Shown here one piece after another: positions 1-8,000 of a DNA stretch of 22,770 nt. Source of the DNA: Cladosporium sp. IMV 00045 (Eukaryota > Ascomycota > Dothideomycetes > Cladosporiales > Cladosporiaceae); NCBI GenBank assembly GCA_001931905.2, contig MSJI02000155.1, positions 1 to 22,770 on the forward strand, read 5' to 3'. Below the pieces are notes generated by a model. That model worked only from the letters and a program-made list of their open reading frames with translations, did no database searches and was not told where the DNA came from. The number at the start of each line of letters is the position of its first letter. The stretch's first letter is position 1. The position numbers and the translations under genes were made by a program.

Positions 1-1468
1 GAGGCCTCTGCTGGGACTTGCTGCCACGGTGGGAGAAGTTGAAGCCTTGAGCGCGCATCTCAGTGCCGATGCGGCCCTGATCGATATCCAGAACAAGCCA
101 GCCGAAAGCAGCATCTGCCAAGTTGAAGTTCCACATGTTCTTGAAAGCACTCTCGTCCACCTGTCCAGTCTGAGGTCCACCACCGAATGGGTTGCCACCG
201 CTTGCGACAGAAGGCATCTTGCTGACAAGATCGACAGCGTGCTGCAGGAGCTTGTGCTGTGCCTCGTTCTCTTGTACCGCAGGTTCCACCTCGTTCTTGA
301 CGGTCTCCCAGACGTCGTTGAAGGAAGCCTTCGAAGCGGCGAGCTTGCCGCGGTAGTGATCGAGGGAGGGGTTGACGGAGAATTCGTTGTATGAGCTGCC
401 GTAACGGAAGTGCAGGCCGGCGGAGATGGAGAAGTCGGCCTTGAGCGCAACAGACAGCTGGTTGAGGAGACCTTCTCTGGCGGGAGAAGCGTGGGTCACG
501 AGCACACGAGTTTCTGTAGGGTCGTAAACGCGGTTCGCAGTGTCGATGAGCTCGCCAATCTGCAAGACAGTAGTCCACATGGTGCCCTGGCCACCAGCGA
601 TGGTCGTGCGGCCTTCGCCGTTGTCAAAGAGCTTGTGCATAACCACCGCGCCACCAAGACCGAGTAAGCGGAGCTTCACACCACCAACATCCAGTAACCT
701 TGAGTGGGACTCGTCGATGACGTGCAGGTTGTCGATCTTGTACTCGCCAGAGCGCAGCTTCTCCAGGACTGATACATCCTCGCAGGCTCCCCAAACGGTG
801 TATACGGGCACTTCAAGCTTGTAGGTTTTGTTGAGGAATTGAGGGAGCTCGGAGAGGGGAAGGTGATCTCTGAGGAAGCGGTCCTTGACAGACTGCTGAG
901 GGGCGGCGCGGGTAATTTCGGTCTTGACGGGTTCGGTGAGGAGGGGGGAGTATTGCGCAACGTGTTTGAGGGTCCTGTCGAGCTGTGTTAGTGTCGGAAC
1001 ATGTTGAAGTGATAGACTGAGTTAGACGGACTTCTCGGCAATGCGCTCTATCGAGGTCTCATCGTAGAAGCCAAAGTCACCGGTGTGGATGATGTAGTCG
1101 GCTTTGGCGTTGCGCGCGAGGTCGTTGAGCTGACGCAGGTGTCCTGGAGGGATGGTAAGCGACTGGTGACATTGATGTGGCGAGGGAATGCGCACCTCTG
1201 ACATCTGCGATACAGAGCACGCGAGCATGGCCGACCTGCTGCACGCGGCCCTGGTTTGGGTCGAGAGGCCTGGCGCCGGGGACGGGGCCAGAAGGAGCGG
1301 GAGCGCCGTTGGGGATGTATGCTTGCGAGTAGGCGCGCGGCTGGGAGGGAGGTTGCTGAATTGAAGAGGGATGTTAGTCGAGGTCCAATGCGGGTAGTGG
1401 TATGATTGAAGAGATGGATTGAAGCTGCAGTGGGTATACCGCAGACGACAAGCACGTACAGCAGCCAT
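1..1468 (-). CDS. Calcineurin-like metallophosphoesterase, DUF2433 type (3' end outside window)
   Basis: I model the coding exons as complement(join(<1..974, 1032..1143, 1196..1355, 1460..1468)), giving about 418 residues before the left edge. The first exon codes only MAA; splicing then gives MAAQPPSQPRAYSQ. The three introns (104, 52 and 57 bases) begin GTACGT, GTGCGC and GTCCGT, have CTAAC or CTTAC branch-like sites and end in CAG; the phases join cleanly. Metallophosphoesterase landmarks are visible: IADVRG with Asp54, HTGDFGFYD (GD at 78-79), WGACED at 155-160 where classic members have GNHE, VTHASP at 253-258, and GLHFRYG at 280-286. This matches the fungal DUF2433 group, whose substrate I do not know. 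The leader on this strand has no ATG from 1469 to about 1837. The family call is secure; the enzyme activity is inferred. A single-exon reading on this strand from 1642 to 1022 contradicts the family alignment. Confidence 0.9.
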
Positions 1469-2335
1469 GAGATCGGTGTCGTGTGGGAAAAGTTTCCGGG
1501 GTATCGTGAGAGGGAAACGAAGGAAAGAGGCGGGAGTGTATCGGAGGTGGTAGTAGTGGTGTCGTGTGATTTGTCGTTGAAGAGGGGAGGATGGGGTGTA
1601 GGTGGTGTAGATGTGGTGGTGGAGAGAGAAAGTGTGGATCAAAGCCAGGAATCAACAGACAGACAGAGGCAAGGAGATGATGGCAGACAGATGGGGGAGC
1701 TGTCGCTGTTGCTGCTGCTCGTTTCCCGCTGCAATTGGCTGGCTGATGCTGCTAACGCTCGGAGGTGACTATAAGGCAGGAATATCAGGCAGCAATCAAT
1801 ACTATGCTACCGATACTCTTCCTATACCTCTCACTCACCATTCTCTCGAGGCTCACTCTCATTGATGCTCCTATCAATCTACTCTCTCTATATCAAGAAT
1901 TGTTGGCATCTTCCCTGCTATCTTGGATCACTGGCCAAGCTCCTTCCATATCTGGCTGACATGAGCCGCAATGCGGCGTTGTTACTTGCAACCACCAGAG
2001 CCAACCAGCTATCTAACAAGTCGGCTAGTGAGCTGCGAGAGTGATGCCCGACTATTTTACTTCACTTCACTTCACTTCATATACATTCCACACGTGACCA
2101 TCATGTGAGCTCGTGGCACTTCACTCTTTCTCACCCTGCACCCTGCATGTCATCGCGCGTGTGCGGCTCAAGTCCACGCGCCTGCACCTTAAACCCAATC
2201 TCTTACTCCTCGGTTAGGTGTCTCGAATGCTGCGGCTTAAGGAAGGGAAAGCCGATCACAACCGCTCACAAACAACTCTCTTGAACCACACTTCATCCTC
2301 TCGGTACCTTGTAAGTAACTCTGCGCTCGTCTTAG
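1469..2335. other. Divergent intergenic region between the phosphoesterase and E1-beta genes
   Basis: This stretch should hold the promoters and leaders of both divergent genes. On the minus side the first ATG upstream of the phosphoesterase start is near 1838. A CACGTGAC E-box-like site lies near 2091, and a short ACTTC microsatellite at 2059-2079. Short ORFs are present on both strands but none resembles a protein I recognise. Confidence 0.6.
2059..2079. repeat. ACTTC pentanucleotide microsatellite, about four units
   Basis: Four tandem ACTTC units plus one extra base lie in the shared upstream region, just before the E-box-like CACGTGAC. Such tracts often vary in length between isolates; no function is implied. 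Confidence 0.85.
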
Positions 2336-2368
2336 ATGTTCAATTCAACTAGACAATTCATGCTGTAA
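2336..2368 (+). promoter_or_regulatory. Upstream ORF 1 of the E1-beta leader (10 codons)
   Basis: ATG at 2336 reads MFNSTRQFML and stops at TAA (2366-2368). The last A of the stop is the first base of the next upstream ATG (TAATG). It would be present only if transcription starts upstream and a possible short leader intron is not removed (GTAAGT at 2311, with candidate AG ends at 2335 or 2352; 25 or 42 bases is unusually short). Confidence 0.5.
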
Positions 2369-2400
2369 TGCTCCCTCCTCCAATTCCTCCTCAATCATGA
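2368..2400 (+). promoter_or_regulatory. Upstream ORF 2 of the E1-beta leader (10 codons, polyproline)
   Basis: ATG at 2368 reads MLPPPIPPQS and stops at TGA (2398-2400), which overlaps the E1-beta start codon as ATGA. The PPP motif is of the kind known to slow ribosomes and need eIF5A. Its position forces a scanning ribosome to bypass it or terminate exactly on the main start. That it regulates expression is inference. Confidence 0.5.
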
Positions 2401-3599
2401 TCCGCTCCATTGCGCGGCCATCGACAACCCCTCGCTTCATCATCACCTGTGCCAATCCACCCATCCAACATGCACGCCGTGCCTACGCCTCACATCCAGC
2501 CAAAGCCCGTCTGAACGTTCCCACCGACTTCAGCACCACTCAAGTCCTCTCCCACACATCCAAAGACGCCCTTTCAAATCCAGAACTCTCCCATCAAGCC
2601 CGCAATGGCACCACATCGAGACAAAACCTCTTTCAAGCCATCAACTCCGCCCTCTCGCACGCCCTCCGTTCCGACAACCGCGTACTCCTCTTCGGCGAAG
2701 ACGTCGCCTTCGGTGGCGTCTTCCGCTGCTCCATGAACCTCGCCAACGAATTCGGCGAGGACCGCGTCTTCAACACCCCATTGACCGAGCAAGGCATTGC
2801 CGGCTTCGCCATCGGCGCAGCAATGGAAGGCATGCGGCCCATCGCCGAAATCCAATTCGCAGACTACGTCTACCCAGCCTTCGACCAAATCGTCAACGAA
2901 GCCGCCAAAATCCGCTACCGCGCCGGCGTCAACGCCGACAAGCAGAGCTGCGGCGGCCTCGTCGTGCGAATGCCCGCCGGTGGCGTCGGCCACGGAGCCC
3001 TCTACCACTCCCAATCGCCCGAGTCCCTCTTCACGCACATCCCCGGCGTGCGCGTCGTGGTGCCCCGCTCGCCTTCTCAGGCCAAAGGCCTCCTCCTCGC
3101 TGCGGTGCAGTGCAACGATCCCGTCGTCTTCCTCGAGCCCAAAATCCTCTACCGCGCCGCTGTCGAGCACGTCCCCGCCGAGGCCTACACGCTGCCTCTA
3201 AGCAAAGCGGAAGTCCTCAAACAGGGCAAAGACGTCACCATCGTCTCCTACGGCACGCCGCTCTACACCTGCTCCTCGGCCATTGCTGCCGCGGAGCGAG
3301 ACTTCAAGTGCAGCGTCGAGCTCATCGATCTCAGAACCATCTACCCTTGGGACCGCGAGACGGTCATGAACTCCGTAAACAAGACCGGCAGGCTGGTCGT
3401 CGTTCACGAGAGTATGGTGAACGCGGGCGTCGGCGCCGAGGTCGCCGCGACGGTGCAGGAAGGTTGTTTCCTGCGTCTAGAGGCCCCTGTTCAGAGAGTG
3501 GCGGGCTGGAGCACGCATCCCGGTCTCGCTTATGAGAAATTCAACGTTCCTGATGTGGCGAGGATTTATGATGCTGTTAGGGCGGCGTTGGAGTATTAG
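2397..3599 (+). CDS. Branched-chain 2-oxoacid dehydrogenase E1 component, beta subunit (mitochondrial)
   Basis: A 400-residue single-exon gene. The product is the beta subunit of the thiamin-diphosphate-dependent E1 that decarboxylates the 2-oxo acids from valine, leucine and isoleucine within the mitochondrial BCKDH complex. The first ~30 residues are basic, Ser/Thr-rich and free of acidic residues (MIRSIARPS...), as expected of a matrix-targeting sequence. The transketolase-like pyrimidine-binding domain follows: LLFGEDVAFGG at 97-107, NTPLTEQGIAGF at 126-137 with conserved Glu131, FADYVYPAFDQ at 154-164 and HSQSPE at 204-209. The transketolase C-terminal domain fills the rest (DVTIVSYGTPLY, VHESMVNAGVGAE). 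The FRCSMNL segment and the FEPK-like LEPKILYR favour BCKDH over pyruvate dehydrogenase E1-beta. Length is normal for the family. Two chained upstream ORFs end on its start codon. Coding bases are C-rich at the 5' end and G-rich near the stop. Confidence 0.95.
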   Translation: MIRSIARPSTTPRFIITCANPPIQHARRAYASHPAKARLNVPTDFSTTQVLSHTSKDALSNPELSHQARNGTTSRQNLFQAINSALSHALRSDNRVLLFGEDVAFGGVFRCSMNLANEFGEDRVFNTPLTEQGIAGFAIGAAMEGMRPIAEIQFADYVYPAFDQIVNEAAKIRYRAGVNADKQSCGGLVVRMPAGGVGHGALYHSQSPESLFTHIPGVRVVVPRSPSQAKGLLLAAVQCNDPVVFLEPKILYRAAVEHVPAEAYTLPLSKAEVLKQGKDVTIVSYGTPLYTCSSAIAAAERDFKCSVELIDLRTIYPWDRETVMNSVNKTGRLVVVHESMVNAGVGAEVAATVQEGCFLRLEAPVQRVAGWSTHPGLAYEKFNVPDVARIYDAVRAALEY

Positions 3600-4311
3600 A
3601 TCCGACGAAATGGTATGAAATGATGAAATTTAATGGTAAAACAATATGACCATATTTCTTCCATCTTCTCTTCTGCCCATGTCCTCCTCTGCGCGCCGAA
3701 CCTGTAACCAGGAGGGCCACCATTTCACGACCAAGTATTCGCAGAAGATCATATTCGATTCTAATCTACAAGACTATCTGTCCATTGCCAACGCGAAATC
3801 CAAAATTACCGTGATCTTAGCAAACGTAGTGCTCGATGTTATCTGAATCTTTAACGAGAAACGATCCCATCAATCACATGGCTTCTCAACAAAACAAACA
3901 GTCACGCTTTCGTTTCTCTCGAATCACTATGAATAGAAAAAGTAGGCTTCATTTGGCTACGTAGGTATGAACGTGCGAGCGTGCGCGAGTAATTCAGCAA
4001 GGGCTGAGTATTAGTCACCGGAAATTGAATCCAAAAATCGTGATCGAGATTCTTACAGCTTTGCTAGGCTTCTCGTACAATCGATCATCTTGACGTCGAG
4101 GTAATTGAGAATATGATGTATCTAAATTCACCGTCTGATCGCAACGGACTCAATGGGTCGTAAATTGTTGCTTTCTCTACGAAGACCAATGTAATGGCAT
4201 CATATAGATACAAGTCTTGATCATTTCATTCAAAACACACATGAAGTATTCATCGGTTCTGTGAATTATGCCGTAGTAGCAAAAGAGGACGTATGGTGAA
4301 GTAACCAAAAC
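3600..4311. other. AT-rich spacer downstream of E1-beta
   Basis: This holds the E1-beta 3' untranslated region and an AT-rich spacer. A 66-codon ORF at 3646-3846 (plus) starts 47 bases past the stop codon and looks like chance. I see no repeat or RNA gene before the tRNA. Confidence 0.6.
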
Positions 4312-4316
4312 AAAAA
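4312..4316 (-). terminator. RNA polymerase III oligo-T terminator of the tRNA gene
   Basis: On the minus strand five T residues follow directly after the discriminator base, and another TTTT follows one base later. This is the usual Pol III stop signal at the expected place. Confidence 0.75.
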
Positions 4317-4398
4317 TGGAGAGGTAGGTGATCGAAACCTAGACCTTCCGCATTCTGCTAGATGCAAAGCGGACGCTCTACCACTGAGCTACATCCCC
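4317..4398 (-). tRNA. tRNA-Ala (anticodon TGC) with 10-base intron, slightly degenerate
   Basis: Read on the minus strand this is an 82-base gene: 72 mature bases plus a 10-base intron at 4353-4362, at the canonical 37/38 position. The anticodon TGC is at 4366-4364 in the seven-base loop TTTGCAT, on a perfect five-pair stem (TCCGC/GCGGA). The A box TAGCTCAGTGG is canonical. The acceptor stem keeps G3-U70, the main alanine identity element, and discriminator A73. Two departures stand out. Pair 6-67 is a T-C mismatch. The T stem is TAGGT/ACCTA, so the near-universal G53-C61 pair is T53-A61, which also weakens the B box. The T stem is otherwise fully paired. It is clearly of tRNA-Ala origin; whether it is charged and used, or is a decaying copy, cannot be decided here. 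Confidence 0.85.
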
Positions 4399-4423
4399 AA
4401 GAGAGAGTGGAGAAGCTCAGATC

Positions 4424-4735
4424 TTAATCAAATATATAGATAACATCATGCCATCCCGCGAGATCTAAGCCAGTTCCCTGGACTTCACTTGTGCGAATCG
4501 TGTAACAATCACAAGATGCTGTTCTGATGACGACCTTACATATGATGCATTTATGAACCGGCAGACGTGTTGCTACTGGAATTACGAGGGGTTGCCCGCG
4601 TTCACGACAGCTCGGACAAATGGATGATCGTGGTAGGCCGTGCAACACTTCCATCTCACGGAGATGGTGTGGAAAGAAACCAAGATGGCCGCCGACGCGA
4701 TGGACGTCGCATACCACGAACACCGTGTCACGCAT
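4424..4735 (-). CDS. Possible small zinc-ribbon-like protein (103 residues), unrecognised
   Basis: A 103-codon ATG-initiated frame with an in-frame TGA three codons before the start. It ends 25 bases before the 5' end of the tRNA on the same strand. Two CxxC pairs, C40-x2-C43 and C63-x2-C66 (the second preceded by His61), sit 19 residues apart and are followed by C75-x-C77; this resembles a four-Cys zinc ribbon. His-rich segments (HHL, HRVGGH) lie before it. I recognise no family, and there is no clear promoter or splice evidence. It may be a real orphan gene or a chance frame; the Cys spacing is the only positive sign. Confidence 0.3.
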   Translation of the reverse strand: MRDTVFVVCDVHRVGGHLGFFPHHLREMEVLHGLPRSSICPSCRERGQPLVIPVATRLPVHKCIICKVVIRTASCDCYTIRTSEVQGTGLDLAGWHDVIYIFD

Positions 4736-5085
4736 CGCTTTTCAAAAATCTGTTAGCTGAAATCGATTGATACGGAGGCTCGTTCGGTCTGACAGCATGA
4801 TCCGGCTTGCAGTGGCTGAATGGTCACCTCAAAAACATGGCCACATTCCAATGCTCTGGACTGGCAACGGAGCCGCATACCACGGCAGCCCTGGGACCAC
4901 AACATCATGTGGGAGCCATCGGTCTGGACACAATGCCGGTCGCAAGATCAATATCATCAATCCACTGTTTCGACCCAACCCGGATCAATTAGCATGCAGG
5001 CGTTTCTCTGGACGGTCAACGGATACGAGTTCTTCACGCGCCCATCATCAAACTTGAGTATGCATAGATTCTGGAAGCTGGCGAT
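4736..5085. other. Region upstream of the long membrane-protein gene
   Basis: An ATG-started 89-codon frame (4820-5089, plus) runs through this region and its TGA overlaps the start of the downstream gene (ATGA). Internal in-frame ATGs near 5060 would give a nine-codon version, MHRFWKLAI. The translated frame has no recognisable domain. An in-frame TAG at 5065-5067 excludes simple upstream extension of the downstream protein. Confidence 0.5.
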
Positions 5086-8000
5086 ATGAGACATCTCCAA
5101 GCGCATCAGTCAGGCCAGTGGTCTCTGCGACGCGTTGCGGTCATGAAGCGACAAGCCGCCGCGAATCCAATCGAAGCTGGATCTGCATCTGCGCCTGCAT
5201 CAGCCGCCACTGCTGGAGCGAGTTCGACATCTCTGTACCTCGGAGTGGGAATTGGTGTTGGAGGCGCGATCTTGATCGCCTGCATCGTTGTGATCGTCCA
5301 GATCGCGCGCAAGCGAGCGGAACACAAGAGAGCGCTGGCGGAACTGGAGCAAGGCCATGCGGTGCAAGTCGCGCAGACTCAAAATGCGCACTGCGACGTT
5401 CCGCGACCAATCAGTTTTGCGCGCGCCGGGAGGCTGATTTCCATTCATGGGAAAGGTGGTTGGGGCGCGTTGGGGTCAAATGAGGAGGTCAATGAGCCTG
5501 AGCGTGCCGGCGGTCATCCGATGCGGAAACGAAATTCTTATGTCTCCCTGCCGAAACGGATCAAGCAGCAGGGAATCCCGCTCAAGCGACTGAAGTATTT
5601 GTCGGCCATTATTGAGAGCCCGAGTAGTCGCTCTGTTCACTCGCCTACACCGGAGATTCAGGCATTACCGGAGTTGCTACCATCTTCGAAGGGCCGCAAA
5701 CGGGCTGCGACAATAAGCCCGAAAGTGCCAGACCATGGGAATTCTCAAGCTGGTGATGTGTTCGTCGGACCATCAAGTCCTAAACCAAACATTCTACCTT
5801 CATTCGCCATACGCTCGCCTGGAAGATACGGCGCGACGTTTGTCGAGGAAAGCCCAAAAGCCAAACGATCCCATTCAATCAGCGCTTTGGTCCACCCAAC
5901 ACCAGACAACGACGTTTTCGGACCCGTAGGCGGCAATGTAAGACCACCAATGCATGCTCGTTCCATCAGCCTCGGTGCACATAGAGCGGCCAGTCAACCA
6001 CCTTCCGGCCCTGTACCGCCTTTACCTGTCATTGCACCTCATCATGCACAGACGATCACTGCTCGGAATGGATTCAACTTTTCGAGAATGTCTTGTTCCA
6101 GTCAAGAATCGGCAGGAAGCTCTGTTCTCATCACAAGTCCGATCTTGCGCGGACCGGATGAGTGCATACCATCGCCAAGCTTGGAGCAATTGGTTGCTGC
6201 GGATGACAGTGCGTCTCTGAAGACGGTATCGCAGAGACAGTGGCAAAACCCTCTTATCGCGGGACCGCGGCCCATACCAGATACTTCGCCTACCGTACCA
6301 GCCTGCGCCATGGGGCATCATCATAAGTCTTCCGTCCGCAGTAACGTCGCTCGCTACAGCGGAGATAGTGAACTGAGTCGCCAGTTATCTACGACCAGTT
6401 TCAACTCATCTCTGGACAACGACAGAACCAACCGCCTATCAATACCAAGGCTAGGCACAGCGGACCGGGTTAGCATTCGCAGCGTTTCCTCTATGAACTC
6501 ATTGAAGAGTGACTCTGGTGTCAAAAAAATCAACACCCCACGCAAAGTATCGCGATGTTCAACGACAGTCTCCGAGAACGGATCACCTGCCGAGAGACCA
6601 AGGGCGAGTGTCTTGCGAGATATTAGCGGAAATGCAGGTACACCTAGCCGACAAGCGTCCAACGCAACTCAAGATTCTTCTCGAAGCAGTAACGGCAATC
6701 CATTCCAATGGGACAGCGCGCCGCTACAAAAACCTTCAGCGCTGAAAGGTAGTCCAAATGCACGCAAAGGCCACAGAAGGCAGAACTGCGTACGCATATC
6801 GACGCTCACGCCACAGGTTCTGGGACCGCCACCCAGCAGACCCACAAGTCCCAGTATCATGCATGGTATCGAGGAAGAGCCGTCAGAAGCTGGCTGTGAA
6901 AATCCAATGGGAGGTTTGCCTTTCGTGTCAAACCAGTCTCGTCTATCTCGTCCTCCAAGCGCCTCCGTCTTCGCACCGCATCTACGCATCTCCACTCTTC
7001 GTGCATCTCTGACTTCGACGTCTCCTACCTTGAACACCTGGACGACTTTCCAAGAACACGGACTGCCCTCTCAGCCGTCTGACTCGATGCTTTCAATATC
7101 TGCCTCGCCTGGCACGATCGGCACTCGACCTGCATCCAGAAAATCTGGCCGGTCGTCGAACTATAGCATTCCATCCTTCCCTAGCCCGAGTAAAACAACC
7201 GTGACCGCCGTGCAGCGAGACCAGCCCGTTCCCGAATTCTACTTCACTCGCCCTTCGACAGATGAGCCGACTTTTGACTTTGGCTGGGAGCGTGATCCTT
7301 CTGAACAAGACAGACCTCCTGCGTTTAATCTAGACGTCTCAGAGAACGCCGACCTACCTTCAAGTCCACCACTCCCCGTCTCAAAGGTCGACGAGTACGA
7401 CCCTGCTTGGCCTTTCCTTACGATTCCGAAGCAAGATGGATCACAGGAGTACGACCCGGCGAGTCCAGCATTTGTAGAGGTAGCGACAGAGCCGAGCCAT
7501 AGTTCACCATTAGCCAGCACGGTCACATTCTCAGACGACACGGCGCGCTACAGCAGAGCAACATCCTACCACGATGAGTATCGGCCAGACTCGCCTCCAT
7601 GCTCACCAAAGAGCATGCCGCAGGGCTTTGGAACATTCTCTCCAGCAAGTCTAGACGATGACCACTCCGCTTCTTCCACGCCACGCGCCACGCCCTCGAC
7701 GAACGAGAAACTGACCTCCGCCAACGCGAGCACTATCATGGCTCGGCTGGAATCGCACAAGCGCAAAGTCGACTTCCCTGGCGCACCACTCCTTCCACCG
7801 CCCATAGACGACAACCCCGTCCCATTCCCGCTAAACACCATTCGAAACCGCTCAGTGTCAACCACGGCACATCTCCAACCCAATCGCCCACCGCCACCAC
7901 CGCCCACCCTCTCACCAGACAACACAGACATCCCGACCGCCCTCCTCCCCGGCCCTCAACACAACCACTCCCCCTCACCCTCCCCACCACCCCACCAACA

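Noticed and set aside
60..578. 172-codon minus-strand frame inside the phosphoesterase gene
   Set aside because: It begins at GTG and is out of frame with the clear DUF2433 phosphoesterase reading of the same strand.
2574..3170. 198-codon antisense frame opposite E1-beta
   Set aside because: It mirrors the strong third-position bias of the E1-beta gene and has no domain of its own.
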